A stretch of 33,148 nt of DNA from JALHOQ01 sp038144835 (GTDB lineage: Bacteria > Bdellovibrionota > Bdellovibrionia > Bdellovibrionales > UBA1609). Both the position numbers and the translations under genes were made by a program. Within the stretch, counting starts at the first letter, position 1, and each line of letters begins with the position of its first letter. Positions 23,323-31,412 of the stretch are shown here, one piece after another. The DNA lies in assembly GCA_038144835.1 (NCBI GenBank), contig JAYQON010000019.1, positions 1-33,148 on the forward strand, read 5' to 3'. Under the pieces are notes generated by a model, which saw only the letters and a program-made list of their open reading frames with translations, made no database searches and had not been told where the DNA came from.

Positions 23323-23538
23323 TTATGGGAACCAAAGATTTTGTAAAGTCCAAAATCCGCCTAGAATTAGGGATATAACGCTAAAGCCTCGGTGCTTTTC
23401 CAGTTGCTCACGCATCTGAGGCGATAACCTTTGCTCGGCCAATACCGCGAAAATGGGTGCGTGTAAGACAACAGTCATCACAACGCCGTAGGCGAAGACC
23501 ACAAAAGGAAATACCAAGTCAAGTTTATCAATCGACAT
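23323..23538 (-). CDS. small membrane protein with two predicted helices
   Basis: 71 residues from the ATG at 23536-23538 (a GTG precedes it). Two hydrophobic segments, LVFPFVVFAYGVVMTVVLHA and FSVISLILGGFWTLQNLWF, are separated by a charged loop (EQRLSPQMREQLEKHRG). This is a credible helical-hairpin inner-membrane protein. The ribosome-binding site is weak. It lies 160 bases upstream of xseA in the same orientation and may have its own promoter. I do not recognise the family. Confidence 0.6.
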   Translation of the reverse strand: MSIDKLDLVFPFVVFAYGVVMTVVLHAPIFAVLAEQRLSPQMREQLEKHRGFSVISLILGGFWTLQNLWFP

Positions 23539-24020
23539 CACGCTTTATCGGTCCATTTTCTCAGTATGTAACAGGACAAAACTCCATATTTTAAAAAATA
23601 TTCTCGCGGCACGGCTTTTGATGCCTGTGACGAGCGCTTGAGATTCTGTTATGCTTTGAATGGTTCTGTGGGCTGATGGCAAAAGTAAACCCTACAAGAA
23701 CATAAATAGGGGGCTGTCCCTGGCGGTGGTGTGCAAGCTCACCTTCAATGAGTGAGAAGCCTAAAATCGCTACTACGGTCACCCACCTTGAGAAAACGGG
23801 TTTACTGGATCATTCACGCCCACGGACTTTTTGGAAATACGAGAATATCCCGTGTTTCAAAAAAGTCGCCCCCAACCTTCGGCCAGGCCAGCCGGCAAGT
23901 TCTTCTATAAACGCCATAAGTGTCTCAAAATGAGTCAATGCGCCCTTGAGTGCATTTTCTGGCATCCCAGTTGCTCATACTTTTATACAAGAGCCTGTAA
24001 ATGCAGGAGGATTGAGTCCA
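23539..24020. other. gene-poor intergenic region with a long hairpin
   Basis: About 480 bases between the small membrane protein (minus) and the coiled-coil protein (plus). Two short open frames exist (minus 23591-23782 and plus 23748-23933), but neither has a ribosome-binding site or a recognisable product. The right half contains a 17-base-arm inverted repeat, listed separately. Near the right end is AGGAGG, the ribosome-binding site of the next gene. A TATACA box near 23981 could be its -10 element, but no good -35 accompanies it. A small RNA in this interval is possible but unproven. Confidence 0.5.
23825..23867. repeat. 17-base-arm inverted repeat (hairpin)
   Basis: Left arm GACTTTTTGGAAATACG (23825-23841), nine-base loop AGAATATCC, right arm CGTGTTTCAAAAAAGTC (23851-23867). 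The arms pair with one G-A mismatch and one G-U wobble. No T-tract follows on the plus or minus strand, so it is not a standard terminator. It lies in otherwise unassigned DNA about 150 bases upstream of the coiled-coil gene. Confidence 0.65.
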
Positions 24021-25748
24021 ATGTTTAAGTTTGAAACACTTGTGTTAGCTTTTATCATCATATTCGCACACGTTGGAGTTCAAGCTGCCGACCCGAAAAC
24101 CATCAACGACAAATGCTCAGAACAATTTACTGTCCGACTGAAAGCGTGCGAACTTGAGTTCCCTGCGGATCAGCCCCAAAAAAATGATTGTATAGGAAAG
24201 GCAAGGGAAAAATTTAATAACTGTGGAGAAAAAACGTCTGGAGGATGCGATGCCGCCGACGAAAAATATGATGAAGCCTTGTCCAAATTTAGCAGTGCCT
24301 GCGAATCTGCAGAAATTTCGCAAGAAGGTGGAACTGGTGAAGGCCATGACCGAGCCTGCTCAAAAGCTCTTCGTCAATGTACCGAGTATAAAAACACTTC
24401 GCGCGACGAAAAGGGCTCTCGCTTGAGCGAATCTCGCCGAAAGCTGGAATACGATCTTGATTCTGAAAAGAAAAAATTTGAATTTTGCCCTCACATGGCC
24501 GGTAAGGATCAAAAAGCTCTCGATGACCAGATCGATAAGCTGCGTGAACGTATAAAAAAACGCGAGGAAGCTATTCCTAAGTTGCAAAAGCAAATCGCTG
24601 AATCTCAAGCGCAAAGAGATAAGGACATCAAGCAGATTAGGGATCGGCAACGTACCGCCGCCGAAGACTACGCAAAAAGTATGCGCGAGACAAAACAAGG
24701 ACTAGAAGAGGCTCAAAAGCAACTGGCGCAAGAAGCAGCTGCAAAACAAGTCGAAATTAGTCAAGCCGAAAGTAAAATCACCCAACTCAACTTAGAGGAC
24801 AAAGATCAGGAAATTAAATATAGTTCGAACTTAGTCGCAATTCGGATGACCTGTCACTCGGCTGCTACTCAATATGTAATCAATATGCAGCAAGAAGCGC
24901 TCAAGGCCGGAACTAAACGCCTGGTAAATGGAAATTCATTCAATCAGTTTATGCGCGAAGTGGGTGTATCCAATCGTGAGTCGTGGGAGCTCCGAGCAAA
25001 AGCAAAGTATCAAGAATGCATGAAAAGTGCGCCCACATTTGAATCTCAAAAAGAAGCCCTAAAGGCTCGACAGCTCGGGAGCGAAAGGCTTAAGGTCGCA
25101 ATCCAATCCGAACGCGAAAATCAACAGCGATTGCGCAAAGAAATTTTACAGATCAAAGGCCCAACCGGTTGCGGCCAAGTCATCAGCAATTCTGATGGAA
25201 CCAGCAATGAAACGGGCACCTGCCGTGCTTTAAGGCAGACTTTTGAAAGGCAACAAGAAATTCAAACCAAATACTATCAAAGTCAACAATCCGCGACCGA
25301 AGAACAGCAGACAGCCCTTATTCAATCTAGTCGAAACGAGCAGGTGGCTATGGCCGAACTACAGTCTGCGCAAAGAGATCTTAAGGAAGAAAAGGCACGA
25401 TTGGAAAACTTAGAAAAATACCGCCAGCTCAAACTCGAAGCTGCAGGTCACAGCAACGTTGAAAGTAAGCTGATAAATGAGGCCTCGGCAAAGTACGGAG
25501 ATTTTAAATCGGCCTCGGCTAAAGTTTATCGCTGCTGCAAGAAATTCGGATTGGCATCAAATAACTGCACATTTGCCGAAAACTTCTTAAAAACGAATAT
25601 CAAAGATTTCAAGCCGATCCAAGCCAGCCCCTCGGGAGGCACCACTATCCCGCCCACTTCACCACCACCAGGGGCCTCGACGTCCTCAGCAGACCCTGCT
25701 TTGCCAGTTATACCCGTTTTAATGCCCGCATCACCTACAAGTCGATAA
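24021..25748 (+). CDS. exported coiled-coil protein of unknown function
   Basis: 575 residues from the ATG at 24021, with AGGAGG ten bases upstream. The frame is open back to 23946 (TTG), but only the later start gives the signal peptide MFKFETLVLAFIIIFAHVGV with cleavage near QAAD. The mature protein opens with a cysteine-containing region (KCSEQ, KACELEF, DCIGKA, NCGEK, GCDAAD and others, up to about residue 160). Long charged heptad regions follow (LRERIKKREEAIPKLQKQIA; ELQSAQRDLKEEKARLENLE). After a late CC pair (YRCCKKFG) comes a C-terminal Pro/Ser/Thr-rich tail. This suggests an elongated, disulfide-stabilised periplasmic or secreted fibre. No family is recognised. It is probably monocistronic, followed by a hairpin and the PBP1A promoter region. 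Confidence 0.85.
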   Translation: MFKFETLVLAFIIIFAHVGVQAADPKTINDKCSEQFTVRLKACELEFPADQPQKNDCIGKAREKFNNCGEKTSGGCDAADEKYDEALSKFSSACESAEISQEGGTGEGHDRACSKALRQCTEYKNTSRDEKGSRLSESRRKLEYDLDSEKKKFEFCPHMAGKDQKALDDQIDKLRERIKKREEAIPKLQKQIAESQAQRDKDIKQIRDRQRTAAEDYAKSMRETKQGLEEAQKQLAQEAAAKQVEISQAESKITQLNLEDKDQEIKYSSNLVAIRMTCHSAATQYVINMQQEALKAGTKRLVNGNSFNQFMREVGVSNRESWELRAKAKYQECMKSAPTFESQKEALKARQLGSERLKVAIQSERENQQRLRKEILQIKGPTGCGQVISNSDGTSNETGTCRALRQTFERQQEIQTKYYQSQQSATEEQQTALIQSSRNEQVAMAELQSAQRDLKEEKARLENLEKYRQLKLEAAGHSNVESKLINEASAKYGDFKSASAKVYRCCKKFGLASNNCTFAENFLKTNIKDFKPIQASPSGGTTIPPTSPPPGASTSSADPALPVIPVLMPASPTSR

Positions 25749-25775
25749 TTCAAAACACTACGCAATTTAAATCCT

Positions 25776-25807
25776 GCGCGGTGCCGCATGACCTAGCGGC
25801 ACCACGC
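25776..25807. repeat. 12-base-arm hairpin between the coiled-coil gene and the PBP1A gene
   Basis: GCGCGGTGCCGC, loop ATGACCTA, GCGGCACCACGC: twelve-base arms with one C-A mismatch and a perfect inner eight. It lies 27 bases after the stop codon of the coiled-coil gene. There is no T-tract, so it would be at best an imperfect terminator. It ends ten bases before a perfect TATAAT and occupies the place of the -35 box, so it could instead be an operator. Confidence 0.5.
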
Positions 25808-25816
25808 TTATGACAT

Positions 25817-25822
25817 TATAAT
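25817..25822 (+). promoter_or_regulatory. candidate -10 element for the pbp1A-uvrA-msbA operon
   Basis: A perfect TATAAT 36 bases upstream of the PBP1A start. The -35 position at 16-18-base spacing (around 25793-25800) reads CTAGCGGC, which is a poor match and lies inside the hairpin. If this is the promoter it probably needs an activator or is weak. Confidence 0.4.
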
Positions 25823-25857
25823 TCCTCGATACCCAATGGCTTTTGAAGGGAATTTGA

Positions 25858-28527
25858 ATGTCGTTACGCAACATCCTCCTCGCTCTTGCGGGCTTGGTCG
25901 TTACCGGAGCTCTAGTTGTCTTCGCCGTGGTGGCAAAGTATAAGGCTGAACTGCCGCAAATGATTGGGCTTGCCGATTACAAACCCTTGTTGGTCTCGGA
26001 AGTTTTTGATCGCAATGGTAAGAAATTCGGTGAGTTTTTTCGCGAGAAACGCATCCTCATTCCCTTTGACAAAATGCCTAAGCACCTCGTGCACGCCTTT
26101 GTAGCGGCCGAAGATGATACGTTCTTTAAGCATGAAGGCATAAACTATGTGGCCATCATGCGCGCCTTCTTAACTAACTTGCGCACCGGTAAAAAATCTC
26201 AAGGGGGCTCAACCATCACTCAACAGGTGGCTCGCTCTCTACTGCTTTCAAGCGAGAAAACCTACAGCCGCAAAATCAAAGAGATCTTGTTAGCCCAAAA
26301 GATGGAGGTAAATCTCTCCAAAGAAGACATCCTTTTTCTTTACCTGAACCAGATTTATCTCGGCCAAGGTGCCTATGGTGTAGGTGCCGCCGCCCAAGTT
26401 TACTTTCGCAAAGACATCAATGAGTTAAGTGTACCCGAAGCCGCCATTCTAGCTGGTTTGCCGCAAGCTCCATCTCGCTACTCTCCCATTCACAATCCAA
26501 TGGCAGCCAAAGAGCGTCAACGGTATGTCCTTCGCAGGATGGCTGATGTTGGTTTTATTTCTGGCGAGGACGCCGCCAAATTTGCTGAGGAGCCAGTCAA
26601 GCTCTACGTCTGGCAAAACTTCAAAGAAATGGCGCCTTTTTACTTGGAGACCGTGCGCCAAATGCTGGTTGCCGAGGTCGGCGAAGAAGTCGTTTTGGAC
26701 AAGGGTATAAAGGTCCACACTAGCATGGATTTAGACCAACAACTCAATGCGCAGGAACAAGTTCAACAAGGTCTGCGCGCTCTTGATAAGCGTCAGGGCT
26801 ATCGCGGCCCCTTAAAAAATCTCAATGAAGCTCGCCTAGTCGCCGAGTTTTTGTTGGAAACGCGCAACAAACTTATGGACGAATCGTCTCCGGAAAGAAT
26901 CTTGAAATCTGACGGGCAATTCACCCCCCGTGGACCACTCAATTTGACGGGCAAAACAGAAGATGGCCAACCCCTGCCTTCACTCGCGCCTTACATCCCA
27001 GAGGGTAAAATTGTTGATGGAGTGGTCACTCGCGTCGACGACAATCTAGGCCTCGTCCACGTGCGTTTTGCTGAGAACAAAGGCCTCATCGATGTCGAAA
27101 GTATGTCCTGGGCTCGAAAGCCAGACCCAAACCAGCGCTCCGAAGAGGCTCTGGTAAAAAAGCCCTCCTCCACTCTAAAAATCGGCGACATTATCCAGGT
27201 CAAAATTGCAGCCAAGCAGTTCACATCGGTACGTGTAGATAAACTGGTGGAGGATCAGCGAAAGAAACTAAAAGGAAAAGCAAATACAACCTTGGAGTTG
27301 CCCGATTTTAAGGTTCACGCTCTTTTAGAGCTTGAACAAGAACCCCTCACCGAGGGCGCTTTGCTGTCGATCGATGAACGCACCCAAGACGTGATTGCCC
27401 TAGTGGGAGGCTACGATTTTGTGCGCTCCAAATTTAACCGGGCCGTACAGGCAGCCCGGCAAACCGGCTCTTCCTTTAAAGCTTTTGTTTATTTAGCCGC
27501 CCTCGACAAAGACTATAACCCTGCAACTCCCATTATCGATGCACCGATTGTTTATGATGAAGAAGCTGAAGAAGGGCAGGATGGAGAACCTGCAACCAAG
27601 CGTTGGCGCCCAAAGAATCACTCCAATAAGTTTGGCGGCGATATTTTATTTCGTAATGCTTTAATAAAGTCACTGAATGTCCCCACCGTGAAAATCATCG
27701 AACGCATAGGTGTAGACTACGCAGCAACCTACGCGCGAAGATTAGGAATTTTCAGTCCCTTAAATATGGACTTCACTCTTGCCTTGGGATCAAGTAGCGT
27801 CACTCTCTACGAGATGACTCGCGCCTTTGGAACCATTGGACGTCTTGGTCAACGCTTATCACCAGTAATGATTCGCAAAGTCGTCGACTCTGAGGGGACT
27901 GAACTGGCTAAAGATTTGTCCTTGGACTCACGCTTCAAAACGGAACTCAGCCGGCTTGAGGATGAGTTTGAAGAGCGCCGTCAGCGCTATCTACAAGATC
28001 CAGAAATTGCATCCAAAGAGCCTTCCCTGTTCTTTCAAAACAAAGATCAACTGATCCGACCGCAAACGGCCTATGTGCTCACCACTATTTTACAAGGGGT
28101 TGTAGATGAAGCCGGAGGCACAGGCGGAGCGGCGCGCGCACTTGGTCGCCCAGTGGCTGGTAAGACCGGAACCACCAACGGTTACTACGATGCTTGGTTC
28201 GTAGGCTATACTCCGGACATCGTGACTGGAGTATGGGTGGGATTCGACGAAGAAAAATCTCTCGGCCGAGGCGAAGTGGGAGGAAAAGCGGCTCTACCCA
28301 TTTGGCTTGAATACATGAAGCATGCCCACGAATCCTTGCCTCCACGCGGGTTTCCAGTGCCCGATGGTGTTGTATTTGCCAATATTGACAACGAAACTGG
28401 TAGCTTAGTTACCTCGAGTTCAAAATCTGTGGTACGACAAGCATTTATCGACGGCACAGAGCCGGGAGGAACCCATAATGCGGAAACCTCTGACGATAAG
28501 AACTTTTACAAAGAGGATATGGAGTGA
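25858..28527 (+). CDS. mrcA: bifunctional class A penicillin-binding protein 1A
   Basis: 889 residues (E. coli PBP1A has 850). One N-terminal membrane anchor (about 4-26) precedes a GT51 glycosyltransferase domain with catalytic Glu85 in AAEDDTFFKHEG and the motifs GGSTITQQVARSL and LNQIYLGQGAYGVGAAA. An OB-like insert (about 385-465) separates it from the transpeptidase domain: SxxK with Ser538-Lys541 in RQTGSSFKAF, SxN as Ser605-Leu-Asn607, and KTG at 769-771 in AGKTGTTNGYYDAWFVGY. A charged insertion of about 40 residues (about 690-730) lies between SxN and KTG. The protein polymerises and cross-links peptidoglycan in the periplasm. GAAGGGA lies six bases before the ATG. Its stop codon overlaps the start of the uvrA-like gene. 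Confidence 0.96.
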   Translation: MSLRNILLALAGLVVTGALVVFAVVAKYKAELPQMIGLADYKPLLVSEVFDRNGKKFGEFFREKRILIPFDKMPKHLVHAFVAAEDDTFFKHEGINYVAIMRAFLTNLRTGKKSQGGSTITQQVARSLLLSSEKTYSRKIKEILLAQKMEVNLSKEDILFLYLNQIYLGQGAYGVGAAAQVYFRKDINELSVPEAAILAGLPQAPSRYSPIHNPMAAKERQRYVLRRMADVGFISGEDAAKFAEEPVKLYVWQNFKEMAPFYLETVRQMLVAEVGEEVVLDKGIKVHTSMDLDQQLNAQEQVQQGLRALDKRQGYRGPLKNLNEARLVAEFLLETRNKLMDESSPERILKSDGQFTPRGPLNLTGKTEDGQPLPSLAPYIPEGKIVDGVVTRVDDNLGLVHVRFAENKGLIDVESMSWARKPDPNQRSEEALVKKPSSTLKIGDIIQVKIAAKQFTSVRVDKLVEDQRKKLKGKANTTLELPDFKVHALLELEQEPLTEGALLSIDERTQDVIALVGGYDFVRSKFNRAVQAARQTGSSFKAFVYLAALDKDYNPATPIIDAPIVYDEEAEEGQDGEPATKRWRPKNHSNKFGGDILFRNALIKSLNVPTVKIIERIGVDYAATYARRLGIFSPLNMDFTLALGSSSVTLYEMTRAFGTIGRLGQRLSPVMIRKVVDSEGTELAKDLSLDSRFKTELSRLEDEFEERRQRYLQDPEIASKEPSLFFQNKDQLIRPQTAYVLTTILQGVVDEAGGTGGAARALGRPVAGKTGTTNGYYDAWFVGYTPDIVTGVWVGFDEEKSLGRGEVGGKAALPIWLEYMKHAHESLPPRGFPVPDGVVFANIDNETGSLVTSSSKSVVRQAFIDGTEPGGTHNAETSDDKNFYKEDME

Positions 28528-31412
28528 AATCAATCCATGCGTGGGGAATCAAGCAAAACAATCTCAAAGGTGTGGAGGTTGATATACCGCTTGGTTCTTT
28601 CACCGTGGTTTGCGGCCCTAGCGGATCAGGCAAAAGTTCACTAGCTTTTGAGACTTTGTATGCTGAAGGCCAGCGCCGCTATATTGAAAGCCTCTCTTCA
28701 TACTCCCGTCAGTTTCTGAATAAAGCTCCAAAGCCAGATCTCGAGGGCATTGAAAATATACCCCCATCAATTACTATTGAGCAAAAAAACTATGTCAAAT
28801 CGTCTCGATCAACCGTGGGGACGTCCACTGAGCTTATCGATTATTTTCGCCTTCTGTATGAAAAAATCGGCCATGCCTACTGTCCCGAGCATGGCCTACC
28901 ATTACAAGTAGACTCACCATCGAGCGCGGCTGTACGGATTTTAAAAAATTTTGCAGGTCGAAGGGGCTATATTTTAGTGCGCGTACCAAAAGGCGAACGC
29001 GTGGTCAGCGAAAAGCACCTGTTAGGTCTGTTAAAGAGCGACGGGCTGCGCAGAATTTACGTCTCCAAAAAAACGCCACGTAAGCCTGTTTGGGAAAAGG
29101 GACGTGATTACAGCCAAATTGACATCGGTGAAGTGCTTGACCTGGACGCACCGATTTTCGCAAAGAAAGGCATACCTAAATCTGAATTTTTTATTGTGAT
29201 CGACAGACTCAACTTTGCGAGCGATGATCGTGATCGTCTCGTCGACTCGCTTGCACAAGCTTTTCATATTTCGATGAAATACTCGAAGCAGATTACAGCA
29301 CCTCATGCTGAAGCCCTGACTGTCGATGGTCAGCGGCTACTGCTTTCTGAAGAAAACTCTTGTTCGGTTTGTGCATTCAAGTTTCCGCCCATCACATCAG
29401 CACTTTTTTCCTTCAATTCTCCAGTGGGAGCGTGCTCCGACTGCAAGGGATTTGGCAACCTTCTTGATTTAGATCCCGCCAAAGTAGTGCCAGATCCAGA
29501 ATTGACTTTGAATCAAGGCGCCATAGCTCCTTTTGCCATGCCAAGTGCCACACAAGACCGACGGCTTCTGCGGGCGTTCTGCAAAAAAATGAAAATCGAT
29601 GCCGACACACCATGGATACGACTGCCTGAAAAACAACGCCAACTCATTTGGAACGGGAATGACGATTTTTATGGAATCAAAGGGCTATTCGAATATTTAG
29701 AGACCAAAAAGTATAAAATGCACGTGCGTGTGTTTATTTCGCGCTTCAAAAGTCCGTTCACCTGCCCCAGTTGTAATGGCTCTCGTCTGAAGCCTGAAGC
29801 TTTACAAGTTTTAATGTGTGGCAAATCTATAGCTCAGTTAGCGGCAATGACTCTTGCTGAGCTTTATGCTTTTATGCTCAACCTTGAGCTAAGCGAATAC
29901 GAATCCACACTTTGTGCCGAACCGTTACGGCAAATTCGTGAACGCCTACGCTATCTCAACGATGTGGGTGTGGGTTATCTGACCGTAGATAGACCCACTA
30001 AAACCCTTTCGGGCGGAGAGTTCCAGCGCCTGCAATTGGCGAATCAACTCGGCCAGGGACTTTCGCAAACTCTCTATGTTCTCGACGAACCCACCGTAGG
30101 CCTACACCCGCGTGACACCGATCGTCTGATCGGTGTCTTAAAACGCCTTCGAGATTTGGGAAACACACTTGTGGTCGTAGAACACGATCACGATGTGATC
30201 AAAAATGCCAGTCATGTCATCGAAATGGGCCCCGGGTCAGGACATTTAGGCGGCGAAGTCATCTATCGGGGTGAATGGAATGGGTTTCTAGATGCCCCAC
30301 AATCAAAAACGGCCCCCTACTTAAGACCCAGTTCAGCCTGGGTCCCGCAGAGAGAGCCACGCCCAGTGGACCTTGATGAATATAAATACGTTTTGTCTTT
30401 TGAGGGCTGTAGCGGACACAACCTTAAAAATGTCAGTATAAATATTCCCCTCAATCGGCTTGTCACTGTGACGGGTGTAAGTGGGTCTGGTAAATCCACT
30501 TTAGTGACTCGTACTATCTATCCAACTGTTGCCCGCCATCTAGGAGTTGAGTTTTTACCTAATATGCCCTTCACGAAGGTTAAGGGCCTTGACCAAATTA
30601 AGGGCGTCGTCCTTATCGATCAATCTCCTATCGGTAAAACAGCGCGCAGTAATCCTCTGACCTACTTAAAGGTTTTTGATGCCGTTCGGTCGATCATGGC
30701 GTCATCTTCAGAAGCCAAAGCACGTGGTTATACTGCTGGCACTTTTAGTCTGAATGTCGACGGTGGACGCTGTCCAGTCTGCAAAGGTCTTGGTTACGAA
30801 CTTGTTGATATGTTGTTTATGGATGACATAGAAATCAAATGCGAGGCTTGCGATGGTAAGCGCTACCGTCCGGAGCTTTTGGAAATCACCTACAAACACA
30901 AAAATATCGATGAAATTTTAAATATGACTGTGGCTGAGGCCATGGACTTTTTTGTTGCCTACCCCAACGTGCGTCGGCCGCTTTCAGTTTTAAAAGAAGT
31001 GGGTTTGGATTACTTAAAGCTGGGGCAAAGTGCGAACACATTGAGTGGCGGAGAGTCCCAAAGAATGAAGCTTGCTCGCGAATTGGCAGGCGCTCATCAA
31101 CAACGTACCCTCTACATATTAGATGAACCAACCACTGGACTGCACTTTCGCGAAGTGCATTTACTTCTCAATGTATTGAATCGATTAATAGACGCAGGCA
31201 GCACTGTTTTGCTTGTTGAGCATAATCTAGAAATTATAAGGCACTCAGACTATATCGTTGATCTTGGCCCTGAAGCTGGTGATCGAGGTGGACAAGTTAT
31301 GGCCTCTGGGGCACCCAAGGAAATTATAAAAAGAGCCAAGACATCGCATACGGGCCAGTACCTAAAGGCTTACCTCGATGAATTAACTCCCTGTAAAGGT
31401 ATGTCATCATGA
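28524..31412 (+). CDS. uvrA: UvrA-family excinuclease ATPase, divergent form
   Basis: 962 residues (E. coli UvrA has 940). Two ABC ATPase modules are complete: Walker A GPSGSGKSS (31-39) with signature TLSGGEFQR and VLDEPTVGLHPRD, and Walker A GVSGSGKST (about 651-659) with signature TLSGGESQR and ILDEPTTGLHFRE. The C-terminal zinc finger is C750-x2-C753-x19-C773-x2-C776. UvrA recognises bulky DNA lesions and loads UvrB. Departures from typical UvrA include CGPSGSGKSS for TGLSGSGKSS, QKNYVKSSRSTVGTSTEL in the IDQK-region loop, and a changed beta-hairpin after the zinc finger's first pair (LVDMLFMDDIEIK). The presumed UvrB-interaction region (about 135-240) is also unusual. It may be a paralogue alongside a standard UvrA elsewhere. 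The GTG start overlaps the PBP1A stop (GTGA). Confidence 0.88.
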   Translation: MKSIHAWGIKQNNLKGVEVDIPLGSFTVVCGPSGSGKSSLAFETLYAEGQRRYIESLSSYSRQFLNKAPKPDLEGIENIPPSITIEQKNYVKSSRSTVGTSTELIDYFRLLYEKIGHAYCPEHGLPLQVDSPSSAAVRILKNFAGRRGYILVRVPKGERVVSEKHLLGLLKSDGLRRIYVSKKTPRKPVWEKGRDYSQIDIGEVLDLDAPIFAKKGIPKSEFFIVIDRLNFASDDRDRLVDSLAQAFHISMKYSKQITAPHAEALTVDGQRLLLSEENSCSVCAFKFPPITSALFSFNSPVGACSDCKGFGNLLDLDPAKVVPDPELTLNQGAIAPFAMPSATQDRRLLRAFCKKMKIDADTPWIRLPEKQRQLIWNGNDDFYGIKGLFEYLETKKYKMHVRVFISRFKSPFTCPSCNGSRLKPEALQVLMCGKSIAQLAAMTLAELYAFMLNLELSEYESTLCAEPLRQIRERLRYLNDVGVGYLTVDRPTKTLSGGEFQRLQLANQLGQGLSQTLYVLDEPTVGLHPRDTDRLIGVLKRLRDLGNTLVVVEHDHDVIKNASHVIEMGPGSGHLGGEVIYRGEWNGFLDAPQSKTAPYLRPSSAWVPQREPRPVDLDEYKYVLSFEGCSGHNLKNVSINIPLNRLVTVTGVSGSGKSTLVTRTIYPTVARHLGVEFLPNMPFTKVKGLDQIKGVVLIDQSPIGKTARSNPLTYLKVFDAVRSIMASSSEAKARGYTAGTFSLNVDGGRCPVCKGLGYELVDMLFMDDIEIKCEACDGKRYRPELLEITYKHKNIDEILNMTVAEAMDFFVAYPNVRRPLSVLKEVGLDYLKLGQSANTLSGGESQRMKLARELAGAHQQRTLYILDEPTTGLHFREVHLLLNVLNRLIDAGSTVLLVEHNLEIIRHSDYIVDLGPEAGDRGGQVMASGAPKEIIKRAKTSHTGQYLKAYLDELTPCKGMSS

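Noticed and set aside
23591..23782. 63-codon minus-strand open frame
   Set aside because: No ribosome-binding site, no recognisable product and an erratic basic C-terminus; probably chance.
23748..23933. 61-codon plus-strand open frame from an ATG
   Set aside because: No ribosome-binding site, and part of it is the inverted repeat at 23825-23867; no family resemblance.
23946..24020. TTG-initiated 25-codon extension of the coiled-coil gene
   Set aside because: It precedes the signal peptide, and the AGGAGG site lies inside it, well placed for the ATG at 24021.
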